This document shows positions 47,501 to 59,068 of a stretch of DNA of 64,000 nucleotides, in pieces; within the stretch, counting starts at the first letter, position 1, and each line of letters begins with the position of its first letter. The stretch lies in the NCBI RefSeq assembly GCF_000182925.2, contig NC_026501.1:1116001-1180000 (forward strand), given 5' to 3'. The notes under the pieces were generated by a model that saw only the letters and a program-made list of their open reading frames with translations, was not told where the DNA came from and searched no databases. A program made the position numbers and the translations under genes. Source of the stretch: Neurospora crassa OR74A (lineage: Eukaryota > Ascomycota > Sordariomycetes > Sordariales > Sordariaceae).

Positions 47501-48047
47501 GTGACACAAGGCTCGGAGTTCGCGTTCATGGATAATATATTGCATAGGGAACTGGGGGGCAGGCGTTAACTGGCCGCTTGTTTCTTTTTCAGTCCGTGAA
47601 CCCATGCTTTGGACCAGTCCTGCAGATTGACCGGTTGCTCCTGTCGCTCACCGGCGTTTGAATATCAGGATGAAATGGTCCGGAGTACTGGGTACTAACC
47701 ATGGCGTGTTTCTGAGCCGCTCGGTCTGCAGGCGAAAGGGATGAATGGTACTGTTAATATAACTTGAGTATGGTATTGGGAGAGAGCGAGAGAGTTGCTT
47801 TTCACAACAGAGAAATTGCTTTGTGGCGTGGCCCATATACCAGACTTGTCGAAGCTGTGGCGAGACTGGAACGCATCATCCTCGGCTTGTTCATTCCTTG
47901 CACTGGCAACCATATATATGTGGGCATCCTTGAGCAGCTCCTCGGTGCTCCCACAACACACACAAGGAGAACTTCTCCCGCAGCAGTGAACCTCGCTGGC
48001 CTCCCAAAACTTTTAAACCAACAACCGACAACAGGACCGACAACATA
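44572..48047. other. Gene-poor intergenic stretch, 3.5 kb
   Basis: No recognisable family. The most protein-like frame is plus-strand 45890-46192, listed separately. A GATGATGAT-type microsatellite is at about 44862-44880. The last part before 48048 is the Nudix gene leader, and no tRNA or 5S rRNA sequence was recognised by eye. Confidence 0.4.
45890..46192 (+). CDS. Doubtful small hypothetical protein
   Basis: A 100-codon frame from ATG to TGA beginning MSPLLKPFPVDVIRDLEKYM. It is rich in charged residues and in amphipathic stretches (NHLWTLRRERRNQIDRTFWA), more protein-like than its neighbours. No family is recognised, no upstream exon is evident, and it could equally be a chance frame. 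Confidence 0.2.
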   Translation: MSPLLKPFPVDVIRDLEKYMRQQWPLVLRMTIPEPCDLGDAEANKNHLWTLRRERRNQIDRTFWARRICNDFQSPDLHLSRGDRRIISIVLNTSPPCDDQ

Positions 48048-48656
48048 ATGGCGATCGATCTTCAGCCATGGCTGGATGGCATTGATGCCAGCATGGTATT
48101 CCACCCAGCTAACGCCTTTGTGATCTCGTGCGGCACCGTGACGCTTGACCTCGGCCGTGGAAAGGTGCTGTTGATTTGGAACCGGAACCTTTCGATCTTT
48201 CAGCTGCCCAAGGGTCGAAGGAACATTGACGAGCCCATGCTCAACGCGGCTCTGCGCGAGACATACGAAGAGACCGGAGTGCGGGCGACGCCGCTGGAGC
48301 TCAACATTGCTACGAGAGCAACACTGCCTACCGTCGACGAAGAGGCTGATGGGCCACCACAAAAGAGCCCACAGATCACCGAAGGGCACCTGAGCACCGA
48401 GTTTGTCGGTACCTGCCTCTATCCAGACCCGCAGTCGGACACCAAAGCGCTCAAGGCCGTCTTCTTCTTCGTGGCAACGGCTGACTCGGCGGCCACACGA
48501 GACAATGGGACGCAGGAGACATATGAAAAGCTCGAGGCTTCATGGGTTCTCATCTCGGAGGTGGACCAGAAACTTCGATTTGCGAGCGAAGTTGCTGTTG
48601 TGAAGAAGGCGGTAGCGGATGTTAGGAAATCGGGATATACCATCAACAATGCCTAG
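48048..48656 (+). CDS. Nudix hydrolase
   Basis: Single-exon frame of 202 residues. Nudix enzymes cleave nucleoside diphosphates linked to another moiety, using a metal-binding helix. The Nudix box GX5EX7REUXEEXGU is present at residues 56-78 as GRRNIDEPMLNAALRETYEE followed by TGV, with all signature residues in place. The N-terminal strands (VISCGTVTLDLGRGKVLLIW) and the C-terminal helix after WVLISEVDQKL fit the fold. Length is typical for a stand-alone Nudix protein. The substrate cannot be told from the sequence; an overall resemblance to diphosphoinositol-polyphosphate or diadenosine-polyphosphate hydrolases is possible but weak. Confidence 0.88.
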   Translation: MAIDLQPWLDGIDASMVFHPANAFVISCGTVTLDLGRGKVLLIWNRNLSIFQLPKGRRNIDEPMLNAALRETYEETGVRATPLELNIATRATLPTVDEEADGPPQKSPQITEGHLSTEFVGTCLYPDPQSDTKALKAVFFFVATADSAATRDNGTQETYEKLEASWVLISEVDQKLRFASEVAVVKKAVADVRKSGYTINNA

Positions 48657-49643
48657 TTGAGGTCTGTTGACGGGGTGGATGTGGGAGAGAGATTGCACGA
48701 GACTGGGAGAAATGTCGAAGGAAGGCGAAGGAAGGCCATCCTCCCTTTGTGAGCGAAGGGCCTTCGAGACATTCAGGTTATGGAATACATGCGGGGGGGA
48801 AACTGCGTGATCTCCCAGAAAGACACATGGAAATTGTGACGGTGATGTTTTAGGGTGTGAAGGCAAAAGAGACTGTCAAAAGAACGGAAAAAGGCCGGTG
48901 GGATTCGAGTATGTGTTATTTTAGAACGCGCTGTCTTTAGCAATCAAGAATGTAATTTGACATTGCAGACATGGAGATCTTCATCGCAAGGTACTGGATT
49001 TCCACTCGCAGTCGATCTTGTCTGGTCAGATCGAGACGCAGATGAAGCCTGTCATGTGTCACGGATGTTCAATCTCTTCGCGGGAAAACACGAGACCGTA
49101 GACAATTCCAGATTCGGAAAAGCGACCGGTCTGCATGAAGACGGAGCGAGTGGTGAGGCGGCCGTCTGGCTGATTGTTGAGGGTTAGACGGACTGATGTT
49201 AATCGTGTTGGTGTTGAAGTTGGTCGAGAGGATTGGAGAATGAAAGAAGAGAAATGATGGCGTGCGATCAATGTAAACTTTTCGCCCCGAGACCGCCAGT
49301 CAATTTTGGCACATGATTGGTCACATACCATAGAGGTAGGTATAGTCGGCACTTTGAAGTCCCGATCATTGAAGCCATCTGGGCTCCTTCTCGAGTGTGA
49401 AAAAAGATGGGCGGGAAGGTGGGGCTTCGGGAAGCAGTTCGGACGTGGTGGTGACATCATAGGAACCTGAACTGGGAGGAGGAAGCTACCCCGCCCACCG
49501 ATGCTCCTGCGTGTTGCGCGGCGGTTGCGCGATGGTGATGGTTGCTTGTTGGACATTGAACATAAACACTCAAAGAAAAACCCCGTTGGATTTCAGGACG
49601 TGTATGCTATAAACTCACAGTCCCTCATCAAGGTACAACAGGT
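48657..49643. other. Intergenic, no gene seen
   Basis: The 3' flank of the Nudix gene and the promoter of the dienelactone hydrolase gene. Frames here are under 170 codons without family resemblance. An inverted GGCCTTC/GAAGGCC-type hairpin near 48720-48770 could help 3'-end formation. Confidence 0.35.
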
Positions 49644-50760
49644 ATGCCTGGTCCCAATCAGTCCCGTCTCACGGCTTCAGTGCCATCTGCTTCCTCTGCG
49701 AGTCTCTCTTCTGTTTCGCGAACCAGCGCCTATTCCCGTCTTCTACATAGCACATCCCACTCTTCTTCAGCCAGTGCTGCTCGACAGACCATTGCATATT
49801 CACGACCCATCATCTCTGCTCAATTCATTGCGAATACCCTTGTTAACAGTCCGGCGCCCCTGCCAACAGCCAAAATGTCCACCATGCAAGCCTGCCACGG
49901 CCACAACGAGGCCTGGTAAGTGATGCGTCTCTTCTCACCCCATCCTGACAGTCAACGCTGACACAAGGCCGCCAGCTGTAACATCCCTCCCGTCGTCACC
50001 TCCGGCTACAGCCCCAAAGGTTCCTTCACCGAGTACGATGGCCTAAAGACCTATGTCACCGGCCCCGACGATGCCACCAAGGGCATCGTCGTCATCTACG
50101 ACATCTTCGGCTACTTCGACCAGACCATCCAAGGCGCCGACATCCTGGCCACCAGCGACGACACCAAGTACAAGGTGTTCATGCCCGACTGGTTCAAGGG
50201 CGAGCCGTGCCCCATTGAGTGGTACCCTCCCGACACGGACGAGAAGAAGAAGAACCTGGGCGCTTTCTTCAGCAAGAACCCTCCCCATGGCGTCGCCGAG
50301 AAGCTCCCTGCCTTTGTCAAGACCCTGAGCGCCAAGCATCCCAACATCAAGTCCTGGGCTATCATTGGTGTAAGTGTGGTTGTCCCTAGGTATACAAGGG
50401 AACCTGTCTGACTAAAGTTTACAACAGTACTGCTGGGGCGGCAAGGTCGTCTCCCTAATTACCAAGTCCGAGAATAACCCCTTCTCCATTGGCGCCGAGT
50501 GCCACCCGGCCATGGTAGACCCCGAGGAGGCCAAAGGCATCAAGGTGCCCCTCATCCTGCTCGCCTCTAAGGAGGAGCCCGAGGACAAGGTCAAGGAGTT
50601 TGAGCAGAACCTTAGCGTGCCCAAGCACGTCGAGACCTTCAAGGACCAGGTCCACGGCTGGATGGCGGCGCGCGGCGACTTGAAGGACGAGCGCGTCAAG
50701 AGCGAGTATGTCAGGGGGTACAAGACTGTTTTGGAGTTCTTTGGCAAGAACTGGAAGTAA
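49644..50760 (+). CDS. Dienelactone hydrolase family protein, two possible starts
   Basis: Three exons, 49644..49915, 49976..50369 and 50428..50760. They give 332 residues from the first ATG or 255 from an internal in-frame ATG at 49875 (MSTMQACHGHNEA). Introns are GTAAGT...CCAG and GTAAGT...ACAG, and junctions reconstruct NEACCNIPPV and AIIGYCWGGKVVSL. The alpha/beta hydrolase has the Cys nucleophile in YCWGGK, with Asp and His probably in LASKEEPED and DQVHGWMAARGD. This triad is shared with bacterial dienelactone hydrolase and fungal proteins of unknown substrate. The extra 77 residues begin MPGPNQSRLTASVPSASSAS and are Ser/Arg-rich with no acids, like a mitochondrial presequence. The short form would be cytosolic. 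Which start is used is not decidable here. Confidence 0.9.
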
Positions 50761-50907
50761 ATGGGGATGGAAATGGTGGCGTAAATGATTTGATGACCTG
50801 ATGAAGAAGACCAAACTAATGATTCGTTGACTGGATGGTTCTGACGATGAGTGTTGTCAACGGATTGCATTGATATATTCAGCGGTTGAACCTATCTTAC
50901 AACAGTT

Positions 50908-50989
50908 GGCGTGGTGGCAGAGTGGTCTAATGCGCAAGACTAGAAATCTTGTTCCTTCGGGAGCGTCTGTTCGAATCAGGCCCACGTCG
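50908..50989 (+). tRNA. tRNA-Ser (anticodon AGA), no intron
   Basis: An 82-base cloverleaf with 7-bp acceptor stem GGCGTGG/CCACGTC (one G-T pair) and discriminator G. The anticodon stem AAGA/TCTT closes loop CTAGAAA with anticodon AGA. The long variable arm (GTTCCTTCGGGAGC) is typical of serine tRNAs. The T arm GTCTG-TTCGAAT-CAGGC contains the B box. A T-run terminator follows at 51012. It lies 147 bp downstream of the dienelactone hydrolase stop, on the same strand. Confidence 0.95.
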
Positions 50990-51011
50990 CACGATGATCA
51001 CCAAAAACTTC

Positions 51012-51019
51012 TTTTTTTT
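51012..51019 (+). terminator. RNA polymerase III terminator
   Basis: A run of eight T on the non-template strand 22 bases after the tRNA-Ser end, the usual Pol III stop signal. Confidence 0.8.
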
Positions 51020-51471
51020 GTCCCTTTTTGATGCTGTTTTGAAATCATTTCTCTTTTTCGCCATTTTAACCGATTTCCTTTTCTTTTCAAAATTTCGGTG
51101 AGGAAGAAATAACAAGATGACATGCTTCCTCTCGCTTTCGTTTCGAAGTAAAGGGTACGTGACAATATGAATTAGCATCATGTTGCCCCTCGAAGCCTTC
51201 TATTCTTCCACATGCATGTTGTATTTTACGCAAGACTGAATAAGAGTCCACAGCATCAGGAGAAAATGTTGGCGATGGAGTTATTATCCAAGATTGGTGT
51301 ATTGTCTAAGCCCTCGTAATTCTGACGAGCGCGGGTATCAAATGCTTTTGTCTTCTTCCTTTTCCATCTATTGTCCAAAGCGACATCTAATTTTCCTTGA
51401 ACTTCCATTCCTCGCTGAGGCATGCTTTCGACTGCAACCGAAATCCACATCATATCACGCGAAAGCGGTGC

Positions 51472-52755
51472 CTACGCAACACTTCCACCTGGCGGCGCCG
51501 TTATGCCTGCCCACTTCATCTGCTGCGCGACCTTTCTCTGCTCCTTTTCCTTCTTCCTCGCCTGGCTGATACTCACCGTCGGCTCCCTCGCCTTCTCGAC
51601 CGCCTGCGCGAGCGTCTCCTCTGTGACCCTCTCCAGCGCGAACCTGCCCAGGTCTCCGCGCCGCCACGCCTGCACCACCCAGTCGGCTGCGTTTTCCAGG
51701 TTCAGCTCCGACCCCTTTCTCAGTTTACCCGTGCGTGTCGCTACCGCCCGCAGGAACTCGTGCACGTCGTTGGTCGGCTTGCCCAAGTCGAACTTGCGCG
51801 TGTACAGCTTCGGGTCGACAAGATTCAAATGGTAAAGCAGGTAATCGGCCACCGTGACGGACGGGATCACGCCGTCTTTCACGCACCCCACCAGCGCCAG
51901 ACGGAGCATGTCCTCCGGGTCCGAGACGTACGGGATGAACACGCCCGGCGTGTCCATGATGAAGACTCCCTCGCCTAAGCCGGCGCTGCTCGGGTCGTCG
52001 GCGGACTCGCCAGCTATGATGCGCACGGGGGTGCCGATCTTGCGGGTGACGCCCGGTGTGGCGCCGGTTTGTGCGGCTTTGGGCAGACCCATGCCCTTGG
52101 CGCGCAGCCGGTTGAGCAGGGTGGATTTGCCGCTGTTGGGCATGCCGACCACCATGGCGCGCATGCCCGTCAAGGAGTCGGCTTCGCGAGCAATGCGCTT
52201 GATGGACTCGAGCAGGTGTTTGTCGTTGTTGGGCGCGTCGTTGCGGCTGCGGGCGCCGGCGGAGGTGCCGAGGAACATGACGTCTTTGGTGGTGTAGGAG
52301 TTCTTGTGGTACTTCTTGAGGGTCTTGACCATGTCCTTGCCGTTTTGGTAGCGGCCGTTGGTGTAGCCCTCGATGGAGGTCTCTTTGGAGAAGTTGCCCG
52401 AGGGTGGGCCGAGGTCGTGCTTCGTATAGACGATGATGCGGGAGCGCTCGCCGGCGGCGGAGGCGGCGAGACTGCGCTCGAGGAGCGGGTTCCACGAGCA
52501 GATGGGTACGCGGAAGTCGCGGCATTCGATGATCAAGCCGACGTTCGAGATGGTTTGGCGCATTTTGTTGAGGGCGGAGGCGTGGTGACCGAGGTAGTAG
52601 GAGCGGGTGATTTGGGTCGAGGATTCGTAAACTTCGCGCGGTGCGAAGCCGCCGCCGGCTGTGAGGGAGGTTGCGGTCCTTGCGACATTCTCGACTGCCG
52701 AGGTGACGGCGGCCGTGGCGCCGGCTGCTACTTTGCCAGTTATTGTGCCCGACAT
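51472..52755 (-). CDS. mtg1: MTG1-type mitochondrial ribosome-assembly GTPase
   Basis: Single-exon frame of 427 residues. Mtg1 proteins are circularly permuted GTPases of the YlqF/RbgA class that assist assembly of the large mitoribosomal subunit at the inner membrane. The permuted order is visible: G4-like YTKHDL at about residue 133 comes before the P-loop GMPNSGKSTLLNR at about 210 and the G3 motif DTPGVF at about 275. The RbgA-like Gln-Thr-Gly-Ala-Thr-Pro-Gly-Val-Thr switch follows the P-loop. The N-terminus (MSGTITGKVAAGATAAVTSA) is acid-free and could act as a weak presequence. The C-terminal tail ends in a Lys-rich helix (SISQARKKEKEQRKVAQQ). Length fits fungal Mtg1. Confidence 0.92.
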   Translation of the reverse strand: MSGTITGKVAAGATAAVTSAVENVARTATSLTAGGGFAPREVYESSTQITRSYYLGHHASALNKMRQTISNVGLIIECRDFRVPICSWNPLLERSLAASAAGERSRIIVYTKHDLGPPSGNFSKETSIEGYTNGRYQNGKDMVKTLKKYHKNSYTTKDVMFLGTSAGARSRNDAPNNDKHLLESIKRIAREADSLTGMRAMVVGMPNSGKSTLLNRLRAKGMGLPKAAQTGATPGVTRKIGTPVRIIAGESADDPSSAGLGEGVFIMDTPGVFIPYVSDPEDMLRLALVGCVKDGVIPSVTVADYLLYHLNLVDPKLYTRKFDLGKPTNDVHEFLRAVATRTGKLRKGSELNLENAADWVVQAWRRGDLGRFALERVTEETLAQAVEKAREPTVSISQARKKEKEQRKVAQQMKWAGITAPPGGSVA

Positions 52756-54245
52756 TGAGTACTTTTCAAGTGTTTTGGTGTTGCGAAGAGTTCGGTTCTC
52801 GCCTCGGCTATGCCGGACCGGATCGAATGCGCCTGGGGGCAGGTCTCGCTCGGATTACTGTCGTGGTTGTCGTTGCTCTCGCTTCAGGAAATGCGCTTAT
52901 GGTGGAAGAAATATCTTTGTGGTTGGCGATAGCATACTTCGCAATGTGCCAAGGCTGTGTGTGTTCTGGAGAGGTAAAGACTCCACGGGTCTCATTGTTG
53001 ATTGTGGATGGCTCGAACTTAGATTCACGATCCTGGGCTAGATAAGTCTGGAATTTGAGTTCTGATAACGGATAAATGCTTATCGGTAAGTGATCATCCG
53101 ATAAGTGCATAAGAGCCACAAGGTATCTCCCACTTGGGACATTTCGACTGTGATTGTTGACCTTTTGCCCAACACTATTACTGTACAAAGCAATCTTTGG
53201 GATCAGCTGTCCTTGATCTCGTGAATCAAAGCATTCAACATCAATGCTATGTTTGCAGATATGGACTGGCACTGGACTGCTGGCAAGAGAGTTGTGACCG
53301 CCCTCGCCGCCTTCCTCATCCGAACACATGTGATGGTGGGTTGACCAGTGACGTAATTGCTTCTGCGGCGGACATAACAAACGAGAAGCGGGCAATGGTC
53401 CGGATCTGCGATTTTGTGGGGCATCTTGGATCTTTCTTTTGTGGACCTTTGGAACAAATCAAGGTTGGGCATCAAAGACAGTGGTGGCACGTGCGCCGTG
53501 ACGAAGACGGGAGTCGACTTGTCCGCGCTCTGCTCGCTTACGTTGTTGCCCCGATTCTCTCGCCAAGAATATCAAAGAAACTTCCTTGGCAGAAAGGCGC
53601 GATGGGGACATGCCCTGTATGTAGAGGACTGGAATACGGGAAAAGGAAGGTTTTCAATTCTCAACACTGCCCGTACCCACCATGATACTACCCGCCTCGC
53701 AGTGGCTATGGATAGGGGTTCTTTTCGGCCCTTCTGGCCCAATGTCCTCGTAACCTTCAAGGGATCGGCGTAGTCTGTAGAGATCTAGGCCGGAGTGTTC
53801 CCCCCATGCTAATCTTGAACCATACCCTTCTTTCCCATTAAGACATTTTCACTATACTCAGAATTTTCTTTCTCACCGCTCTGTTAGGTCGAGATCTCTT
53901 TTCGTTCTGCATTCATCATCTCATAGGGAGTTCGAATCTGAAGACGCGGTGAGGTCTCTCATACCTAGCTCCTACCTATACTCAGCCAACGGCCGAAAGA
54001 TGAGATAAAAGATCGAAGCTTCCACGACCGTGTTTGGAAAACAAACAATCTCTCGTCCGGCGCCGCTTCTTCCCCAGTGTCAATACCTATCCAATAATCT
54101 CCCTTCGCCGACCCTAGCCCCGCTTATATACATAGGTATATAAGTTGAACTCGACAGCCAATCACCCTGCCGTCAACCAACTTAATTTTCCCGAGATCGA
54201 CGTCAACCGCTCAACTACTCCTTGGACTGAGAGCAGGAACCCGAT
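52756..54245. other. Intergenic between divergent genes
   Basis: Shared upstream region of MTG1 (-) and the BOR1-like gene (+). A plus-strand frame of 162 codons at 53197-53685 has no family resemblance and is not called. A TATA-like TATATACATAGGTATATAAG lies at 54125-54144, about 100 bp before the BOR1 start. Confidence 0.4.
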
Positions 54246-56204
54246 ATGCTGGAGAAGCCCGAGGCCAAAGCCTCATGGCTGGCCACAGTCTCAAATAGGT
54301 TCAAGAAAGGAGGGAAGCTCCAGCCATTCAGGTTGCTGAGGCAGGACATACACAACCTACGCCAGAGATATGTTTCGGATTGGACAGTCTTCAACCAACT
54401 GGTCGTCGCCAGTGCCGTCTATGTTTTCTTCACCAATATCCTCCCGGGCATTACCTTTGCCAACGATCTCTTTGTCCTCACCGGAGAATCATGGGGCACC
54501 ATCGAAGTTGTCTTTAGCACTGGCCTTTGCGGCCTCATCTTCTCCCTCTTCTCTGCACAGCCCTTGACTATCTTGGGTGTCACTGGTCCCTTTTCCGTTC
54601 TGGCGGAGAACATGTACAAGCTATGTACAAATAACTTTCATGTAAGTGACCTACCTATGTTCAACCATGACAAATAAACTTCGACTAACACCATCAAGGT
54701 CCCCTTCCTCCCGGTCATGGCCTGGTCCCTCATCCACTCCGCCTGGATGCACTACCTTCTCGCCATTTTCAATGCCCACGACTACACCATGCAATATGTC
54801 ACCGACTTCAGCGCCGATATCTTCTCCCTCCTTAATTCCGTCATCTACTTCCACAAGGCCAGTCTCGAGCTCAAACGAAATCACGACAATGTTCCCTTCG
54901 ACGCCTTCCTCTACTCCATCATTGGCGCCTTCGGCACCTGCCTCATGGCCATCTTTCTGTCTACCGCACTCGAATGGAAGCCCTTGTTCGGGCGCATCAT
55001 CCGCATGGGACTAGCCGAGTACGCGGCCGCCATCTCCATCATCTTCTTTATCGGCGTCCCGTACATGGGCGAGCTAGCGAATCTCGACCACGAGCGCCTT
55101 TCCATCCAAAAGTCGTTTCGACCCACCAGCCCGGCCCGCGACATGTTCTTCGTGAGGTTCTGGGAGGTGCCACTGGAGTGGGTGTTCATCTCCATCATCC
55201 CCGGCGCCATCATCACGGTGCTGTTCTACTTTGACCACGAGATCAGCAGCATCATCTGCACTGTCGAGCGCTACGGCGTGAAGAAGCCGGGCGGGTACGC
55301 TTGGGACATTGTCCTGCTGGGCACGACCACTGCGCTTTGTGGAATCCTGGGTATCCCGCCTGCGAACGGCTTGTTGCCGCAGGCGCCTTTGCATTCGGAG
55401 TCTCTGCGGCATTGGGTGGAAGTTGACGACGATGATGACGAAGACTCCGACACCCCCCTTACTACTACCTCTAATAATAATCCCCCCCAGTCAGCTACAG
55501 CCACAGCCACAGCCACAGCCACAGCCTCACCCTCAACCTCCTCCTCTTCCACAACCTTATCATCCCCCAACATCGACGACGCCGCCCCCAGAAAGAAGAA
55601 ACTCGTTCCCCGCGTCCACGAACAGCGCTACTCTCCCCTTCTCCAATCCGCCATGATCCTCGTCTTCATCAGCCCCCCCTTCCAACACCTCCTCGGCTTC
55701 ACCCCCACCTCCGTCTTGGCGGGTCTGTTCATGTACATGGGCTACCAATCGCTTTCCGTGAACCCCATTCTCCCTCGCTTCTTCGAAATGCTTTCCCCGC
55801 CCTCGGAACTCCCGCCTCTACCCAACCCGCAAATCTCACGATGGGCGGTGCATGGGTATACCCTCACCCAAATCGTGCTGACGGGCATCATCTTCGGCGT
55901 GACCTTGACGGTCGCGGCGCCGGGGTTTCCGGTGATTATCATCATTTTGGTCCCCGTGAGGCTGTGGATCATGAATAGGATATGGGGCAGGGAGACGTTG
56001 AGGTTTGTGGATGGGTGGGCGTGTAGGCCGGGGAAGCCGGAGGATAGTGAGGAGGAAAAAGCAGCGAGGGGAGAGGGAGAGAGGGGTGGTGGTGATGAGA
56101 ATGTGAGTGCGAGCGCAAATGTGGGTGAGGACGACGTGGAGAGGGGACTGGCGATGACGTCGACGGGGATGATCAATGAGGGTGTGAAGGAGAAGCAGAG
56201 GTGA
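54246..56204 (+). CDS. bor1: BOR1-like borate/anion exchanger (SLC4 family)
   Basis: Two exons, 54246..54641 and 54699..56204, give 633 residues. The 57-bp intron (GTAAGT...TCAAG) joins CTNNFH to VPFLPVMAWS. The family exports borate in yeast and plants and belongs with animal bicarbonate exchangers. Typical blocks are DWTVFNQLVVASAVYVFFTN, AQPLTILGVTGPFSVLAENM, GLAEYAAAISIIFFIGVPYM and the LGIPPANGLLPQAPLHSESL region. About 10-12 membrane segments are apparent. Between about residues 395 and 440 sits an acidic then Thr/Ser/Ala-rich loop coded partly by a CAGCCA-type repeat at 55496-55532. The C-terminal tail after RIWGRETLRFVDG is hydrophilic and cytosolic. The BOR1 assignment is good; the substrate is inferred from family. 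Confidence 0.93.
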
Positions 56205-56879
56205 TCTTGGATGATTTTGTGGTGAATGTTTCAAGGGTTTGTTTTGCTGTATTACGCGAGTGAAGAAAAGAAAAGTTTGAAGGCGTGTAGTTGAACGTTG
56301 GACGGATGATACATGTACGGCGATGAATTCGACACGATAATGATTTAATAGCATAGCATGAGCATGAGCAGGCATGGCATAGTACGAGCATAGCATCAAA
56401 GGCCAAATAACAACGAGAGAGCATGATGGTTGATACCCACACACGAACGAAATAGCATCATGGCAAAATAAACCTAGGTGATGAAATTCTTGAAAACTCT
56501 ATACTCCGTTATCAATGATACCCACGCCGTCCTAGGTACTACCAGAACCAATTATCCTGTTTAAACCCAAAAAAAAAAAAAAAACGCCCCAATAAATGCA
56601 TCGCTGGCCTCACCACCCATTCGCCCACGTCGTCAGTAGGTGGAAGGGAGGATACAGCTATCCCGAGTACTCTCGATATAAAACTTCGAAAGCATCCAAT
56701 CATCGCAAAAACCTGCCTAATGATAGCACCGTTCTGCCCGAGAAAACACCAAGACAAACGAAAGTGGAAAAGAAAAAAGAAACCCAAAATCGAAAACGTG
56801 CAAGTTATCATCAGCCTTTATCCGACGTAATCCATGCCACATGCACATCAAGTATAACATCCATTATCCGCTCATTGTA
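56205..56879. other. Intergenic between convergent genes
   Basis: The 3' flanks of the BOR1-like and Cti6-like genes. It contains an A run at 56569-56584, a GCATGA-type repeat at about 56352-56400, and two CCTAGGT motifs (56473 and 56531). No coding frame is supported. Confidence 0.45.
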
Positions 56880-59068
56880 TCACACTGTATACTCCTGCTG
56901 CCACTTGACCAACCTCCGGGTCAAGCTGTCCATCATCTCCACGCAGCTGAGGTCCTTGAAATCCTTTCCTAGCTGCCCTTCTGAAGTCATGACAGCGGCT
57001 GGGGTCGAGCAATTGACCCCGAGTATGCCTGTTGCCGACCCTGGCTTTTCACAGTCAGTTGCTAACTGTGGTGCGACGCTGTTGCCGTTCGTCTTGTCAT
57101 CATCCGATGGTGACTCGCCAGCAAGCTCAACTTGGGTTCGCGAAATGAAGTCAAGGAGTGCTGCGGCCCTCCTCTTCATGTCAGTCATGGTGATCTTGCT
57201 GTTCATCCCACCCTTATTCTTCCCTTGTTTTCCGTGTCCAGTAGCCTTCTCTTCGGCCTTACTTGGCTTCGGAGGAGGCGGTACTTCAGCTGGTGCCTCC
57301 CCTGACTGTGATCTTGCAGGCGATGGCTCGTTGTCATCACGTGTGTATTGATTGCGACCCTTCTTCTTATGTGATCGCTTCTTCTCAATCTTGGCTGTGG
57401 GAGTAGCTGCAGCGGGAGGGTCTTCCGGAGTGGACTGTGAGGCAGGAGGGGGTTCGGGTACCGCTGGTGATTGTTCTTCTTGTTCTGCCGGTTCTTCCGC
57501 AGCGGCAGGGGTAGCCATAGTAGTGGTAGTAGTAGTCGTTGTAGTGGTCACGGCGGTGGCGGCTGCGACCGGTGTCGTTGTAGCGGGCGTCTTGTTCACT
57601 GCCGCACGAGCTGCTAGTGGTAACTCGTCCGAAGGGTCTGAATCTGTATCTGTGTCAATTCCAGATGCCTTCGCGAGAGTCGTGGCTTTCGTACCATCAG
57701 CTCGCCGGCGCTCAGCTCTACCCTTTCGCTTGTTTGCTGCCTCAGCCCTTTGTCGTTCGCGTTCTTCTTTTTCAGTTGTCTTCTCGGTGCGCAGAGTGCG
57801 GCCTGCTACGCCGCCCCGCGATCTAGACTTTGCACCATTCCGCGTTGTTGTGCCGGCGTCGTCAGAGTCCTCAGTGGTCTTGTCAAGGCTAGGAGAGGCC
57901 GATCGAGAGCTCGTCCTCTGCCTCTTGTTTTCTGACTTTCTTGAAGAGGGTTAGCGGTTATTGATGTCGGGCAGCGTAGGACGTGGACCTACTCTTCGCT
58001 ATCGCTTCTGCCTCGCTTTGTTCTTCTCGTGGTAGTTTCGGGTTGTTCAGAAGCTGCATCTTCTTTGCTTGCTTCAATCGCCCGTCTCAGGGCTTCAGCT
58101 TCGTCGTAGTCAGCGCCTCGGCTGTTCATTGTAGATCTTCGCTTCGACGCGGAGGAAGTGGTCGTACCACGTCCGTTGCGGCCCTCCGGTTTATCTTTGG
58201 GCGGTGATCTCGTGCCATCCTTGTTGAGAGAGGCGGATCTAGAAGTGGTTCGAGAGGGGCGCTTAAGGGGTAGGTAGTGCGAATAGCGTTGTCTGTGAAT
58301 CATGTCGTCAGTCGACTGGAGAGTGATTTGACAATTGTCGTGGATGGAGGAGGATATTGCATGAAAGGTGAGGCAACGTCAAAGGCGTGTGATGGGCTTT
58401 GACGCACTCCAGCTGAACTTTTGACGTTCAGCTCCCGACCATGCAGCCACGGGACCAAAGAAATGCAAGATTTACCCGTTGCTCGCTGTGAAAATTTTGT
58501 GGAATTCTTTGCGGCACTCTTCGCAGAAATATTCGTCTGGGCTTGACTCTTCGGTCATAATGCCAACGCAGGCGCCATGTTGCCAGACCTTGCAAATGTC
58601 GCATTGTACGAAAAATCCGGCCGCATCGTCGGTGACATCGGTCGCGAATATGGGATCGATATCCATGCCGTCCTTCAAGCCATGCTTGGAGTCTTCGTCA
58701 AACGGCGGAGGGCCTGGGTAGTCCTCGTAGCCGCAAATGCAACGAACGGCCTCGTCCTCGTCTTGAGCGTCATCGTCGCCGTGTGCCATTTCGACCTGCT
58801 CAGACTTGTTATTTGCCCTCTCTCTTTCTTCCTGCTGACCGCGGGTACGACGCCGGGTACCAAACGAGTCGTCCGCTGTAATTGTCTCGTCTGGAGCCTC
58901 AGAGGATAGCGATCCCGAGGAGCTTGACTTTTGTGGTGAGACAGCTTTGTTGAAATACCTGGTGCTGCGCTCACCACGACCTGACGTGCTGGACGTGCTG
59001 GACGAGATTTGCGATTGTGATTGGGAGGTTCGCGCTCTTGACGACCGCCTCGGATCGGACCCTGCCAT
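56880..59068 (-). CDS. cti6: PHD-finger protein, Cti6-like (Rpd3L histone deacetylase subunit)
   Basis: Three exons, complement(56880..57939,57993..58292,58476..59068), give 650 residues. Introns are GTAAAT...TTCACAG (183 bp) and GTAGGT...TTCAAG (53 bp, branch GCTAACC); both junctions keep frame. The PHD finger is at about residues 109-192. It shows C4HC3 ligands in RCICGYEDYP, FFVQCDICKVWQHGACVGIM and DEYFCEECRKEFHKI, with an acidic insertion between the first two. PHD fingers of this kind bind the H3 tail, and yeast Cti6 recruits or stabilises the Rpd3L deacetylase. The rest is low-complexity Ser/Arg, Thr (a run of about 11) and Pro/Ala sequence. The C-terminal segment KRRAAALLDFISRTQVELAG resembles the conserved end of fungal Cti6 homologues. 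The specific Cti6 assignment rests on architecture and is less certain than the PHD call. Confidence 0.8.

Noticed and set aside
53197-53685. 162-codon plus-strand frame with several Cys and His
   Set aside because: Cys and His spacing does not fit a known zinc-binding pattern, and there is no supporting promoter or splice signal.
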